A stretch of 60,110 bases of DNA from Derxia lacustris (GTDB taxonomy: Bacteria > Pseudomonadota > Gammaproteobacteria > Burkholderiales > Burkholderiaceae_E), in NCBI RefSeq assembly GCF_002105195.1, contig NZ_MUHU01000003.1, positions 1 to 60,110 on the forward strand, in the 5' to 3' direction. The position numbers and the translations under genes are program-made. Within the stretch, counting starts at the first letter, position 1, and the number at the start of each line of letters is the position of its first letter. Below are positions 42,001 through 51,581 of this stretch, in pieces. The notes below the pieces were generated by a model. It saw only the letters and a list, made by a program, of their open reading frames with translations, searched no databases and was not told the origin of the DNA.

Positions 42001-43074
42001 CAGCTCGAAGATCACGTCCTTGGCGTCGTGGATCTTGCCGAGGTTGTGGTTGATGCGCGTGACCTCGAGCCAGTTGCCGCTCGGGTCGACCATGCGCCAC
42101 CAGGCGAGGTTGTCGAGCGCCGTGCCCCAGAGCACGGCCTTCTTGCCGCCGGCGTTCATCGCGATGTTGCCGCCGATGCAGCTCGCCTCGATGGAGGTCG
42201 GATCGACCGCGAACACGAAGCCCGCCGCATCGGCCGCCTCGGCCACGCGCTTGGTCACGACGCCCGCCTCGGAGAACACCGTGGGCACAGGCTTGCCCAC
42301 GCCGGGCAGATCGCGCATTTCCACCGCGCTCATGGCTTCGAGCTTCTCGGTGTTGATGACGGCCGACCACGGCGTGAGCGGCACCGCGCCGCCGGTGTAG
42401 CCGGTGCCGCCGCCACGCGGAATGACGGTCAGCCCGCAGTCGAAGCAGGCGCGCACCAGCGGCGCCATCTCGGCTTCGGTATCGGGCGTGAGCACCACGA
42501 ACGGGTACTCCACGCGCCAGTCGGTCGCGTCGGTCACATGCGACACGCGCGACAGGCCATCGAACTTGATGTTGTCCTTGGCAGTGATGCGGCCGAGCAG
42601 CTGCATGACCTGCTTGCGCTTCTCGGCCACGCGGTCGAAGTCGGCCGCGAAATGCTCGATGGCAGCGCTTGCAGACGCCACCAGCGCCGCGACGCGCTCA
42701 TTGCGGCTGGCGTCGCCGCCGTCACGCCGCGCCTCGATGCCGCGCACGCGATGCCAGAGCGCATCGATCAGCGCGCGCCGGCGCTTGGGGTTGTCGAGCA
42801 GGTCGTCCTGCAGATAGGGATTGCGCTGCACGACCCAGATGTCGCCCAGCACCTCGAACAGCATGCGGGCGCTGCGGCCGGTGCGGCGCTCGGCGCGCAG
42901 CAGTTCAAGCGTGGCCCACGCCTCTTCGCCGAGCAGGCGGATGACGATCTCGCGGTCGGAGAAGGACGTGTAGTTGTACGGAATCTCGCGCAGGCGCGGA
43001 CGGTCGGCGGCCGGCTGCCCCGGCACTTCGGCGGCGTCGGGCTGCGCCACGGGCAAGCTGTGGGGAGCGTTCAT
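39043..43074 (-). CDS. FAD-binding and Fe-S D-lactate dehydrogenase-like protein (DUF3683)
   Basis: 1343 residues. An N-terminal DUF3683 segment ([20 protein letters not shown]) precedes an FAD-binding oxidase domain with [17 protein letters not shown], its FAD-linked C-terminal domain ([13 protein letters not shown]), two ferredoxin-like cluster motifs ([17 protein letters not shown] and [17 protein letters not shown]), and C-terminal CCG domains ([18 protein letters not shown]). Fusion of oxidase and Fe-S modules as in the YdiJ/Dld-II group. Probably oxidises D-lactate or another 2-hydroxyacid and passes electrons to the membrane quinone pool. Confidence 0.92.
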   Translation of the reverse strand: MNAPHSLPVAQPDAAEVPGQPAADRPRLREIPYNYTSFSDREIVIRLLGEEAWATLELLRAERRTGRSARMLFEVLGDIWVVQRNPYLQDDLLDNPKRRRALIDALWHRVRGIEARRDGGDASRNERVAALVASASAAIEHFAADFDRVAEKRKQVMQLLGRITAKDNIKFDGLSRVSHVTDATDWRVEYPFVVLTPDTEAEMAPLVRACFDCGLTVIPRGGGTGYTGGAVPLTPWSAVINTEKLEAMSAVEMRDLPGVGKPVPTVFSEAGVVTKRVAEAADAAGFVFAVDPTSIEASCIGGNIAMNAGGKKAVLWGTALDNLAWWRMVDPSGNWLEVTRINHNLGKIHDAKDVIFELIWRDGRMAPESAEIIRTTTLNIDGARFRKEGLGKDVTDKFLSGLPGVQKEGCDGLITAARWIVHRMPRHVRTVCLEFFGQARDAIPSIVEIKDYLDAQTRKGAPEGMAPVMLAGLEHLDERYLRAVGYATKSKAHGGGLPKMALFGDIVGDDENAVAAAASEVVRIANTRVGEGFVAVSPEQRKKFWLDRSRTAAISKHTNAFKVNEDVVIPLPRMDEYTDGIERINIELSIRNKLKLVAELDRLLQANLPLGKTDDAADLPSADIIEGRAHDARELLEKVHARWSFVLGNMDRTLAEAQAELVRLGYDYLLDQFGPRIAVRPNVRVFDLVQDRTIRISWKREIRALFRELFAGAAFEPTLKLFEEAHKKVLRGRVFVALHMHAGDGNVHTNIPVNSDDYEMLQTANEAVARIMKLARSLDGVISGEHGIGITKLEFLTDEELRPFTEYKQKVDPQGRFNKGKLLRDHRFVEDGKAMAPGDLTHAYTPSFGLMGHESLIMQQSDIGAIATSVKDCLRCGKCKPVCATHVPRASLLYSPRNKILATSLLIEAFLYEEQTRRGVSIKHWDEFSDVADHCTVCHKCLTPCPVKIDFGDVSMNMRNLLTKLGKRKFNPGSKAAMFFLNATDPDTIKMTRAAMVGIGFKAQRFANDLLKKFARKQSGHPPATDGGRPPMREQVIHFINKKLPGGLPTKTARALLDIEDNEIVPIIRDPKKTTADTEAVFYFPGCGSERLFSQVGLATQAMLWHVGVQTVLPPGYLCCGYPQRGAGQADKAEKIQTDNRVLFHRVANTLNYLDIKTVVVSCGTCYDQLATYEFDKIFPGCRIVDIHEYLLEKGVKLEGVEGTRYMYHDPCHTPMKLQDPLKTVNALITTVDATKIAKNERCCGESGTFGVTRPDIATQVRFRKEEVMRAGADKLRADGFAGDVKILTSCPSCLQGLTRYNEDSDTTADYIVIEMARHLLGPDWLPEYVSAANHGGIERVLV

Positions 43075-43168
43075 GGCGTTTGATAATCCTCAAAAAATCA
43101 TTCTAGCGCGCGGGTTTGCACCGACCCGGAAGCGGTAAACGCGCGCATCACGACCCGGCACACGACTC

Positions 43169-44719
43169 ATGACCAACCTGTACACCATTCTCGAAGCCAA
43201 CTTTCCGGCCGACCGCGCCGCCTGCGCCATCGAAGCGCACGGCCAGGGCGCGCCGCTGCTGTACAGCTGGGCCGACCTGCATCACGGCAGCGGCCGCATC
43301 GCCAATCTGCTCGCGGCGCTCGATCTGCCTGCCGGCAGCCGGCTCGCCGCGCAGGTCGACAAGTCGGTCGAGGCGCTGATGCTCTACCTCGCCTGCCTGC
43401 GCGCCGGGCTGGTGTACGTGCCGCTCAACACCGCCTATCGCAAGGCCGAGATCGAGTATTTCATCGGCGACGCCAAGCCTGCGGTGGTGGTGTGCACGCC
43501 GGCCAACTTCAGCTGGGTCGGCAAGGCGGCGTTCTGCGGCGGCGCCGAAGTTGTGTACACGCTCGGCGACGACCGCAGCGGCACCCTGCTCGACCGCGCC
43601 GCGCATCACGCCGACGACTTTGCGACGCTGGAGCGCGCCGACGGCGACCTGGCCGTGCTGCTCTACACCTCGGGCACCACCGGCCGCAGCAAGGGCGCGA
43701 TGCTCACGCACGGCAACATGGCCAGCAATGCGCTGGCGCTGCGCAAGCTGTGGAGCTGGCGCCTCGCGCCCGAAGGCTCGCCCGACGACCGCGACACCCT
43801 GCTGCATGCGCTGCCGCTGTTCCACATCCACGGGCTGTTCGTGGCCGCGCACGGCGCGCTGATCGCCGGCGCGCGCCAGATCTTCCTGCCCAAGCTCGAC
43901 CCTGCCGCCATGCTGCAACTGCTGCCGCGCTGCACCGTGATGATGGGCGTGCCCACCTACTACGTGCGCCTGCTGGCCGAGCCCGGCCTCACGCGCGAGC
44001 GCTGCGCCGGCCTGCGGCTGTTCGTCAGCGGTTCGGCGCCGCTGCTGAAGGAAACCTTCGAGCTGTGGCGCGAGCGCACCGGCCACACCATCGTCGAGCG
44101 CTACGGCATGAGCGAGACGGTGATGAACACCTCCAACCCGGTCGGGGGCGACCCCGCATTGCGCCGCCCCGGCACCGTCGGCCCGGCCATTCCGGGCATC
44201 GGCGTGCGCGTGGTCGATGGCAGCGATGCGCCGGTCGCCGCCGACACCATCGGCGACATCCAGATCAAGGGCCCCAACGTCTTCGCCGGCTACTGGCAGA
44301 TGCCGGACAAGACCGCCGAAAGCTTCACCGCCGACGGCTGGTTCCGCACCGGCGACGTGGGCCGGCTCGATGCCGACGGCTATCTGAGCATCGTCGGCCG
44401 CAGCAAGGACCTGATCATCACCGGCGGCTACAACGTCTATCCGAAGGAAGTCGAGAGCTTCATCGACGAGATGCCGGGCATCGCGGAATCGGCGGTGATC
44501 GGCCTGCCGCATGCCGACTTCGGCGAGGCGGTGGTGGCGGTGGTGGTCGCGCGACCCGGCGCGACGGTGGACGAGGCGGTGCTGATCGCGGCGCTCAAGG
44601 CCGGCATCGCCAACTACAAGGTGCCCAAGCGCGTGTTTGCTGTGGAAGAACTGCCGCGCAACACCATGGGCAAGGTGCAGAAGAACCTGCTGCGGGAACG
44701 GTTTGCCGGCGCGGTCTGA
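43169..44719 (+). CDS. Acyl-CoA synthetase, malonyl-CoA synthetase (MatB)-like
   Basis: 516 residues. ANL superfamily: the AMP-binding P-loop LYTSGTTGRSKGAMLTH, VERYGMSETVMNTSNP, GWFRTGDVG, and the C-terminal catalytic Lys block NTMGKVQKNLLR. The order and length match MatB, which makes malonyl-CoA from malonate, ATP and CoA. matA and a malonate transporter are not adjacent, so malonate specificity is inferred. Followed by a strong terminator. Confidence 0.88.
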   Translation: MTNLYTILEANFPADRAACAIEAHGQGAPLLYSWADLHHGSGRIANLLAALDLPAGSRLAAQVDKSVEALMLYLACLRAGLVYVPLNTAYRKAEIEYFIGDAKPAVVVCTPANFSWVGKAAFCGGAEVVYTLGDDRSGTLLDRAAHHADDFATLERADGDLAVLLYTSGTTGRSKGAMLTHGNMASNALALRKLWSWRLAPEGSPDDRDTLLHALPLFHIHGLFVAAHGALIAGARQIFLPKLDPAAMLQLLPRCTVMMGVPTYYVRLLAEPGLTRERCAGLRLFVSGSAPLLKETFELWRERTGHTIVERYGMSETVMNTSNPVGGDPALRRPGTVGPAIPGIGVRVVDGSDAPVAADTIGDIQIKGPNVFAGYWQMPDKTAESFTADGWFRTGDVGRLDADGYLSIVGRSKDLIITGGYNVYPKEVESFIDEMPGIAESAVIGLPHADFGEAVVAVVVARPGATVDEAVLIAALKAGIANYKVPKRVFAVEELPRNTMGKVQKNLLRERFAGAV

Positions 44720-44814
44720 ACCGACACGTTATTCACGGCGGTAATGCCCAGCATTCAGAACATTCATTTCCGTGTGAGCCCGGCCGTCCCTACAGTTCAA
44801 TCCGTCTCCTCCTC

Positions 44815-44853
44815 CGACTCGGTCCACGCAAGTGAACCGGGTCGTTTTTTTTT
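44815..44853 (+). terminator. Intrinsic terminator of the acyl-CoA synthetase gene
   Basis: CGACTCGGTCCAC and GTGAACCGGGTCG pair across a GCAA tetraloop (13 positions with one mismatch and one G-T pair), followed by nine T. 95 bp past the synthetase stop. Confidence 0.93.
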
Positions 44854-44926
44854 GCCCGGCGCCAATGCGCTGGGTGGCGCGCCGGGCCATGCCAATGGCG
44901 CCACGCCATCGCATGGCGCCGCGCCG

Positions 44927-45946
44927 TCAGGCATCGGCATCGTCGCCGGTGGCCGCCAGCAGGCTCTGCGCCAGTCCGTCGGCATGCTCGGGACCGCTGT
45001 CGTCCTCGGGCAGATGCACGTCGGCGCCGGCCTCGATGAGCACGCCGCGCAGCCAGGCCAGCGCCGGATCGTGGCGGTTGCGCGCATGCCAGACCGCCTC
45101 GACCGACACCTGCTCCAGCGCGATCGGCAGCGGCCGCACCGCCAGCCGGTCGGCAAAGCCGGTGGTCGGCACAAAGGTGCGCGGCAGCAGCGTGAGCAGA
45201 TCGGAATTGGCCACCACCCGCGCGCCGGTGAAGAACTGATTCACCGTCAGCATGATCCGGCGCTGCCGTCCGGCCGCCGCCAGCGCCTCATCCACAAAGC
45301 CGTGCGCGCGGCCCGAAAAGCTCACCAGCAGATGCGGCGCGGCGCAGTAGGCATCGAGCGTGAGCGCGCCCGGCGCCGCCAGCGGATGGTCGGCGCTCAT
45401 CACGCAGACGTATTCGCTTTCATAGAGCTGCTCGCGCCGCAGCGGCGACAGCGGGCCTTCGCGCGCGATGGCGGCAAACACGTCGGGGAAGTAGCCGACC
45501 GCCAGATCGGCCTCGGCGCGGTCGAGCAGCGGGCGCGGATCGCGCGAGGTGAGCGGCACGAGGCGCAGATTGATCTGCGCATTGGCGCGCTCGATGCGCT
45601 GGACCAGCGCCGGCATCAGCGTGGCGGCGGTCACGTCGGCCATCGCCAGCCGGAACACGCGGCGCGACTGGGCCGGATCGAACAGGTCGGGCGCGATGAG
45701 TTCGCGCAGCCGCGCCAGCGCATCGCGCACCTCGGGCCAGAGCGCGTCGGCGCGCGGCGTGGGCAGCATCTGCGCGCCGCTGCGCACCAGCAGCTGATCG
45801 CCGAGCGCCTCGCGCAGACGGCGCAGCGCATTGCTCACGGCGGGCTGGGTCATGGCCAGCTGCTCGGCGGCCCGGGTGAGATTGCGCTCGGCCATGACGG
45901 CATCGAAGACGCGCAGCAGGTTCAGATCGAGAGTGCGGAAGTTCAT
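44927..45946 (-). CDS. LysR family transcriptional regulator
   Basis: About 339 residues from MNFRTLDLNLLRVFDAVM. The N-terminal winged helix-turn-helix has NLTRAAEQLAMTQPAVSNAL; the effector domain follows, with a longer than usual acidic C-terminus (LLAATGDDADA). It is divergent from the 93-residue gene at 46073, across 126 bp with a dyad typical for this family, so it may control that gene and itself. Confidence 0.9.
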   Translation of the reverse strand: MNFRTLDLNLLRVFDAVMAERNLTRAAEQLAMTQPAVSNALRRLREALGDQLLVRSGAQMLPTPRADALWPEVRDALARLRELIAPDLFDPAQSRRVFRLAMADVTAATLMPALVQRIERANAQINLRLVPLTSRDPRPLLDRAEADLAVGYFPDVFAAIAREGPLSPLRREQLYESEYVCVMSADHPLAAPGALTLDAYCAAPHLLVSFSGRAHGFVDEALAAAGRQRRIMLTVNQFFTGARVVANSDLLTLLPRTFVPTTGFADRLAVRPLPIALEQVSVEAVWHARNRHDPALAWLRGVLIEAGADVHLPEDDSGPEHADGLAQSLLAATGDDADA

Positions 45947-45963
45947 GGCGCGATCATTTTGGT

Positions 45964-45978
45964 GAATGCCGGACATTC
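45964..45978. promoter_or_regulatory. Putative LysR-type operator
   Basis: GAATG-N5-CATTC, a 15-bp dyad in the intergenic region between the divergent lysR gene and the small gene. Its size and place fit LysR-type recognition sites. A second imperfect dyad (ATCGAGGGT/ACCCGAT) is at 46000-46016. Confidence 0.5.
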
Positions 45979-46072
45979 GCATGATTCAGTTCCGGCATAT
46001 CGAGGGTAAACCCGATACTTCGCTCCAACATCACTGCGACGCCGGCAACCCGACGTCTTACCGGAGCCGAAC

Positions 46073-46354
46073 ATGAAGCAATCGATCCAGCATCCCGCCA
46101 TCCACGCCGCCGTTGCCGCCGCCAATGTGTGGGAACAACTCGCCGCCAGTCTCGCCACCGTGGGCAAGGATTTCCGCCACTGGTTCTCGGCCGGCCTGGG
46201 CAACCCCTTCGTGGGCGAGTTCGACATGGGCGACGACATCGCCTACGTGCGCAATCTGGCCGACGAGCTGCTGACCACCGACCGCGGTCTGGCCGAAGAC
46301 CTGTACGCAGCCGCCGACCGCGCCGAGCGCGCCAACTTGGCGCCGCACCACTGA
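46073..46354 (+). CDS. Small hypothetical protein
   Basis: 93 residues, MKQSIQHPAIHAAVAAANVW onwards. Helical, slightly acidic, no signal peptide or membrane segment. The central part (FRHWFSAGLGNPFVGEFDMG) is aromatic-rich, and the C-terminal helix is DELLTTDRGLAEDLYAAADR. A purine-rich site 8 bp before the ATG (ACCGGAG) supports the start. It has its own promoter region, shared with lysR, and its own terminator, so it is a monocistronic unit. Not recognised. Confidence 0.68.
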   Translation: MKQSIQHPAIHAAVAAANVWEQLAASLATVGKDFRHWFSAGLGNPFVGEFDMGDDIAYVRNLADELLTTDRGLAEDLYAAADRAERANLAPHH

Positions 46355-46389
46355 GCCTCCGCAGCTGCCGGCAGTGCCGGCCCGGCCCG

Positions 46390-46429
46390 GGCCCGCGATG
46401 GCGCAAAGCCTTCGCGGGCCTTTCATTTT
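46390..46429 (+). terminator. Intrinsic terminator of the small gene
   Basis: GGCCCGCG/CGCGGGCC arms (46390-46397 and 46413-46420) enclose an inner GGC/GCC stem; T-rich tail TTTCATTTT follows. 36 bp after the stop. Confidence 0.88.
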
Positions 46430-46503
46430 GTTGATCCGCACCGGTGGCGCGCCCGGCCGCGCCGATTAGCCTCGGCCGGCCGTCACCCTTCCCCGCCGCC
46501 GCC

Positions 46504-48264
46504 GTGCCCGACCATCCCACCCTTGGCTATCTGCGCGAGACGCTGCTGTTCCTCGCGCTCGCCGGCGTCCTCATTCCGCTGCTGCAACGCTGGCGCGTGA
46601 ACCAGACGCTCGGCTTCATCGCGACCGGCGTGCTGGTCGGCCCGCACGGGCTGGGGCTGTGGGCCGACGCGCAGCCCTGGCTCGCGGCGCTGACCTTTCC
46701 GCATCCCGAGGCGGTGGCTTCGCTGGCCGAGCTGGGCGTGCTCTTCCTCATGTTCATGATCGGGCTCGAACTGTCGGCCGAGCGGCTGTGGAGCCTGCGG
46801 CGCTGGGTGTTCGGCGCCGGCAGCGCGCAGGTGCTGGCCAGCGCGACGGTCATCGGCGGGCTGGCGTTTGCCTTCGGCAATTCGCCGCGTGTGGCGCTGC
46901 TGCTGGGCTGCACGCTGGCGCTGTCGTCCACGGCGGTGGTCATGCAATGGATGTCGGAACGCCGCACCCTGGCCACACCGCTCGGGCAGGCCGGCTTTTC
47001 CATCCTGATGCTGCAAGACCTGGCGGTGGTGCCGCTGCTCATCCTGGTGGGCGTGCTGGCCGACGCCGCCGGCGCCGTGCCCGACCTGGGCGCCAGCCTC
47101 GCCAGCCTGGGCATGGCGCTGCTGCGTTCGGCGCTGGCCATCGCGGCATTTGCCCTGCTGGGCCGGCGCGTGCTGCGGCCGGTGCTGCGCCACTTTGCCC
47201 AGCAGCGCGCGCCCGATGCCTTCATGGCGCTGATCCTGCTGGTCACGCTCGGCAGCGCCGCGCTCACCGGCGCGCTCGGGCTGTCGCTGGCGCTCGGCGC
47301 CTTCCTGGCCGGGCTGCTGCTGGCCGAGACCGAGTTCCGTCACGAGGTGGAAGTGACGGTCGAGCCGTTCAAGGGCCTGCTCATGGGCCTGTTCTTCATG
47401 TCGGTCGGCATGGGCATCGACCTGGGCGCACTGGCGCGCGATCCGCTCTGGCTGCCGCTGTCGGTGCTGGGGCTGTTCGCCATCAAGGCGGCGGTGGTGG
47501 CGCTGGTGCTGCGCGCCGGCGGCCTGGACTGGGGCCGCGCGGCCGAGGGCGGCCTGCTGCTCGGCCAGGGCGGCGAATTCGCCTTCATCGTGATTGGCGA
47601 TGCGCTCGCGCGCGGCCTGATCGACGCCGGGCTGAGCCAGTTCATGCTGCTGGTGGTGAGCCTGAGCCTGTTTGCCACGCCGTTCGCGGCGCGGCTGGGC
47701 GAGCGGCTGGCACAAGCCCTGGACGCCCGCGCCGGCGCCCGCCAGCCCGCCGCCACGGTGGACGCGGCACCGCCCGGCGCGCTGGCCGGGCATGTGGTGA
47801 TCGCCGGCCACGGTCGCATCGGCCAGCTGGTCGCGCGCCTGCTCACCGAGCGCGACGTGCCGTGGACCGCCGTGGAAAGCGATGCGCGCCGCGCTGCCGC
47901 CGACCATGCCGCCGGCCTGCCCGTGTACTACGGCAACGCGGCCCGACCCGAGCTGCTGCGCAAGCTGGAGGCGGCGCGCGCGACCGCCATCGTCATCACC
48001 ATGGACCAGCCGGCCGCCGCGCTGCATGCGGTGCGGGCCATGCGCGCGGCCTGCCCGCATGTGCCCATCTACGCGCGCTCGCACGATGCCGAACATGCGC
48101 GCGAATTGCGCCGGGCCGGTGCGACCGCCGTGGTGCCGGAGGCGCTGGAAGCGGGCTTGCAGATTGCCGCGCGGGTGCTGGACACGCTGGGGCTGGGCGA
48201 GGCGGAGACGACGCTGGTGATTGCGCGCGAGCGGGAGCGGCAGATGGCGGCGCTGGATGGGTGA
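46504..48264 (+). CDS. CPA2 family cation:proton antiporter (YbaL/Kef-like)
   Basis: About 586 residues from a GTG (VPDHPTLGYLRETLL); a GTG at 46444 would add 20 residues. There are about 12 membrane helices with CPA2 blocks GVLVGPHGLGL, LFMIGLEL-type helix, and LSSTAVVMQWM. From about residue 440 a cytosolic TrkA-N (Rossmann) domain with VIAGHGRIGQLVARLL. Exports K+ or Na+ in exchange for protons; the nucleotide-binding domain would gate it. No Shine-Dalgarno is obvious. A GGCGGC/GCCGCC hairpin at 48278-48297 follows, then CRISPR array 1. Confidence 0.87.
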   Translation: MPDHPTLGYLRETLLFLALAGVLIPLLQRWRVNQTLGFIATGVLVGPHGLGLWADAQPWLAALTFPHPEAVASLAELGVLFLMFMIGLELSAERLWSLRRWVFGAGSAQVLASATVIGGLAFAFGNSPRVALLLGCTLALSSTAVVMQWMSERRTLATPLGQAGFSILMLQDLAVVPLLILVGVLADAAGAVPDLGASLASLGMALLRSALAIAAFALLGRRVLRPVLRHFAQQRAPDAFMALILLVTLGSAALTGALGLSLALGAFLAGLLLAETEFRHEVEVTVEPFKGLLMGLFFMSVGMGIDLGALARDPLWLPLSVLGLFAIKAAVVALVLRAGGLDWGRAAEGGLLLGQGGEFAFIVIGDALARGLIDAGLSQFMLLVVSLSLFATPFAARLGERLAQALDARAGARQPAATVDAAPPGALAGHVVIAGHGRIGQLVARLLTERDVPWTAVESDARRAAADHAAGLPVYYGNAARPELLRKLEAARATAIVITMDQPAAALHAVRAMRAACPHVPIYARSHDAEHARELRRAGATAVVPEALEAGLQIAARVLDTLGLGEAETTLVIARERERQMAALDG

Positions 48265-48342
48265 GGCGGGCCGGATGGGCGGCAGCAAGACGCCGCCTCG
48301 ATAGGCGGCCATTTCCGACTTCATCGGGCCACGCCAAGCCCG

Positions 48343-50050
48343 CCACCCATCCACTCCCGTCATTTCTGACGGGAGAAACATGGTGCGCGGCGTGTTGGTG
48401 CCGGCATTCCCGTCGGTGTTTCAATCCACTCCCGTCATTTCTGACGGGAGAAACGATGCCGTCAGCGTAGCCGAGCGTTTCGGGGTAGACGTTTCAATCC
48501 ACTCCCGTCATTTCTGACGGGAGAAACCTACAGCGGACTGCCGTTGTCGGTGCTGACGACGGTTTCAATCCACTCCCGTCATTTCTGACGGGAGAAACCA
48601 GAAGCGGGCCGGGCTTGATACCGGCTTTGTACAGTTTCAATCCACTCCCGTCATTTCTGACGGGAGAAACGAGGCCACAGCCTGCCGACAGTGCGCGTTC
48701 AAGAAGTTTCAATCCACTCCCGTCATTTCTGACGGGAGAAACGCCACTACCACGCGACCGGCGAATTCACCGACGGATCGTTTCAATCCACTCCCGTCAT
48801 TTCTGACGGGAGAAACCTGCGTCACGCATGTCCTTGCTGAGCAACGTGCCGGTTTCAATCCACTCCCGTCATTTCTGACGGGAGAAACACTGGATGCGCA
48901 TAGCCTCCAGCCGCGTGACGCTGGTTTCAATCCACTCCCGTCATTTCTGACGGGAGAAACCCGCACTGCGCTCAATGCAGTGGCGGGCAACGAGCTTGTT
49001 TCAATCCACTCCCGTCATTTCTGACGGGAGAAACGGACGACAGGCCGTTGCCCTGAGCGGTCGCCGGGCTGTTTCAATCCACTCCCGTCATTTCTGACGG
49101 GAGAAACTAGTCGGTGAGGAAGCCGCTACCCGCCGACGATAGGTTTCAATCCACTCCCGTCATTTCTGACGGGAGAAACGCGGTGCGCGTTGGCGCGGCC
49201 AGGCGAGACCGGGGTTTCAATCCACTCCCGTCATTTCTGACGGGAGAAACGGAGCGGCAGGCGCCGTAGCGGTGATGCTGCGGGAGTTTCAATCCACTCC
49301 CGTCATTTCTGACGGGAGAAACGCGGCGATACGGGCGCGACAATCCTCGGCTTCTCGAATGAGTTTCAATCCACTCCCGTCATTTCTGACGGGAGAAACT
49401 GAGCGTGTCGTCGATGACCGTGTCCATCACCGTTTCAATCCACTCCCGTCATTTCTGACGGGAGAAACCGTCGAATGGCAGGGCTGCCGTGAGGTGTGGC
49501 GATGTTTCAATCCACTCCCGTCATTTCTGACGGGAGAAACTGGGCTCTCATGGCGCGGTCCTTTCGTCAAGCAGCGCGTTTCAATCCACTCCCGTCATTT
49601 CTGACGGGAGAAACGACGCTTAGGTGCTATTTCGCAAAGGCAAAAAAAAGTTTCAATCCACTCCCGTCATTTCTGACGGGAGAAACCCACGAACGTGGCC
49701 ACGTTGCCCGCGCCCGATTGCACGTTTCAATCCACTCCCGTCATTTCTGACGGGAGAAACGTCGTCCTGCAGCCAGTCGAGGCCGTGCACCTCGTCGTTT
49801 CAATCCACTCCCGTCATTTCTGACGGGAGAAACCTCGCACGAGTCGGCCGGCTACACGCGCACCGTCGAGTTTCAATCCACTCCCGTCATTTCTGACGGG
49901 AGAAACGCGGCAAACGCGGCGAACTCGGCCGGGTCTGGCGCGGTTTCAATCCACTCCCGTCATTTCTGACGGGAGAAACTTCTGTCGTTCGCGCGCATGC
50001 AGGGCGTTATTCAGTTTCAATCCACTCCCGTCATTTCTGACGGGAGAAAC
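48343..50050 (-). CRISPR. CRISPR array 1 (type I-C): 24 repeats, 23 spacers
   Basis: Repeat 37 bp. In plus-strand order: GTTTCAATCCA, stem CTCCCGTC, loop ATTTCT, stem GACGGGAG, AAAC. 23 copies are identical; the copy at 48343-48379 has lost its first bases (only 32 of 37 match). Repeats start at 48343, 48418, 48491, 48562, 48634, then every 69-77 bp up to 50014. Spacers are 32-40 bp, mostly 34-37. The minus-strand form ends in TGGATTGAAAC, the standard type I-C 3' end, so transcription is leftward from the leader at 50051. The damaged copy is at the distal (trailer) end, as expected. Confidence 0.98.
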
Positions 50051-50185
50051 TCTTCGCGTCCAAGCGCCTGATTCCACAGCCGAAAAAGCCCGCCTTGCGC
50101 GGACCCGGACACGAAGCATGTCGGCTGAGGTGCGAGAAAGAGTTATCCACAAGCAAAATGCCATGTAATCAAGACCTTGCGGTCA
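50051..50185 (-). promoter_or_regulatory. Leader of CRISPR array 1
   Basis: Directly abuts the last intact repeat with no spacer between, and lies between the array and cas2. It is less GC-rich than the cas genes. A -10-like GATAAC (minus strand, 50147-50142) is preceded at 19 bp by TTGATT (50172-50167); a weak promoter candidate for the pre-crRNA. New spacers should be added here. Confidence 0.7.
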
Positions 50186-50228
50186 GCGCGAACCTCCCGG
50201 CAAATCGCCGGTCACTTGGGGTTCGCGC
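50186..50228. other. Nested hairpin between cas2 and the CRISPR leader
   Basis: Outer arms GCGCGAACC (50186-50194) and GGTTCGCGC (50220-50228) enclose inner arms CCGGC/GCCGG (50197-50201, 50207-50211). A small GACC/GGTC hairpin (50173-50184) follows on the leader side. No T-run follows, so this is not a plain intrinsic terminator. It starts 21 bp past the cas2 stop. Confidence 0.6.
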
Positions 50229-50248
50229 ACACGGCATTCTAGCCGCGC

Positions 50249-50539
50249 TCAAATCACGAGCGGGCCCTTGAAATACACCGAGCGAAACTGGCCGTGCTGG
50301 CGCACTTCGCAGCCGCGCGTGTCGGGCATTCGGTAAATGCGCAGGCAATCGGTCGCCAGATCCACCTCGGACAGCAGGCGGGCTTCCAGCGCTTCCATTT
50401 CCATCACGCCAATCTGGCATTCGAATACCGATTTCTGCACCCGCTGCCCGGTGCCTTCACACACCTTGGCAACCCGGCGCAAGCGGCGGCGGCCTTCGCG
50501 GGTTTCGGTATTCACGTCGTAGCAGACAATCACCAGCAT
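50249..50539 (-). CDS. cas2: CRISPR-associated endoribonuclease Cas2
   Basis: 96 residues from MLVIVCYDVNTETREGRRRL; Asp8 is the conserved metal-site position. Ferredoxin-fold size, C-terminus ending FKGPLVI. Forms the integrase with Cas1 that inserts spacers at the leader. The ATG at 50539 is 7 bp after the cas1 stop; a longer frame to 50569 would overlap cas1 and lacks family support. Confidence 0.95.
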   Translation of the reverse strand: MLVIVCYDVNTETREGRRRLRRVAKVCEGTGQRVQKSVFECQIGVMEMEALEARLLSEVDLATDCLRIYRMPDTRGCEVRQHGQFRSVYFKGPLVI

Positions 50540-50546
50540 GGCGGCC

Positions 50547-51575
50547 TCATTTGGGCGTGAAAGGCACATAGCCTTCGGTTTCGCCGCGAATCGCGCGCGC
50601 CAGCAATCCCGCCTGAATCAGCGGAATCAATCCGAGCGCAATCGGCTCGGCAAACAGCGCATGCGCAATCGTTTCCTGCTTGCGCTCCTGAAATGCCGTC
50701 ACCACGGCCTTGCGCGCATCGCTTTCCAGCGACACGGCGCCGCCTTCGCGCTCGATGAAATCGCCGGCTTTCACCTGCCCGCGATTCACCAGACTGAGCG
50801 CGAGCCGGTCGGCAAATGGCCGGAATTCCTCCATCAGGTCGAGCGCCAATGCGGCGCGGCCGGGCCGCAACGCGTGCAAAAAGCCCACCTGCGGATCGAG
50901 CCCGGCGGCTTCGAGCGCCGAGCGGCAGTCGTTCATCCACATGGAATAGAGGAAAGACAGCAGCGCGTTGATGCGGTCGCGCGGCGGGCGGCGGTTGCGG
51001 CCGTCCATGCCGAAGGCGTCGCGCCGGTCGGCTTTCACCAGCAGCCGCAGTCGCGCGAAGTACTGGCGCGCGGCTTCGCCTTCAAAGCCGCGCAGCGCGT
51101 CGAGGTCGGTGGCGGTGGGCAGCGCGCGCAGGCTCGCGGCCAGATCGTCGGCGCCGCGCGCGATGTCGCGCGCTTCGTCGGCCAGCTTGGTTTCGCGCGC
51201 GCCGCGCAGCAGCACCTGACGCGCGTTGCGGATTTTTCCGGCCACGCAGGCGCGCGCGGTGTCGAGCGCGAAAGCCGCGTCGTCGGCGCGGCGCAGCTGG
51301 GCGGTACGTAGCAGCACGTTGCCGCTCACGCCGCCCTCCAGCCGGGCCTTGAAGCGGCCGCCGGCGTCGAGCATCACCAGCGCGATGCCGGCGTCGGCAA
51401 AGCGGTGCATCAGTGGCGTGGACAAACCCACGTTGCCGAACAGCACCACGCTGCTCAGGTGATGCAGCGGCACGCGCAGCCGGGTTTCGTGCTCGATCTC
51501 CAGCCGCAGCGTGTCGTTGTCGAGCCGCAGATAGCTGTCGGGCGTGGTCACGTAAAGCGTGTTGAGCAGTTGCAT
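50547..51575 (-). CDS. cas1: CRISPR-associated integrase Cas1 (type I-C)
   Basis: 342 residues. The beta-rich N-terminal domain starts MQLLNTLYVTTPDSYLRLDN, the I-C Cas1 start. The active-site residues are in place: Glu in GFEGEAARQYF (E165), His in GFLHALRPGR (H234), and Asp in LALDLMEEFRP (D246). Integrates prespacers. It lies 6 bp after cas4. The last third is clearly less GC-rich than the first part. Confidence 0.96.
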   Translation of the reverse strand: MQLLNTLYVTTPDSYLRLDNDTLRLEIEHETRLRVPLHHLSSVVLFGNVGLSTPLMHRFADAGIALVMLDAGGRFKARLEGGVSGNVLLRTAQLRRADDAAFALDTARACVAGKIRNARQVLLRGARETKLADEARDIARGADDLAASLRALPTATDLDALRGFEGEAARQYFARLRLLVKADRRDAFGMDGRNRRPPRDRINALLSFLYSMWMNDCRSALEAAGLDPQVGFLHALRPGRAALALDLMEEFRPFADRLALSLVNRGQVKAGDFIEREGGAVSLESDARKAVVTAFQERKQETIAHALFAEPIALGLIPLIQAGLLARAIRGETEGYVPFTPK

Positions 51576-51581
51576 GGCGGC

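Noticed and set aside
38983..43083. 1366-residue plus-strand open frame
   Set aside because: Exact antisense of the giant dehydrogenase; His/Arg/Leu/Val-rich composition typical of antisense frames in GC-rich DNA, with no domain.
48494..49896. Several open frames of 60-110 residues with repeated SPVRNDGSG or FNPLPSFLTGET blocks
   Set aside because: They are translations of CRISPR repeats and spacers in array 1, not proteins.
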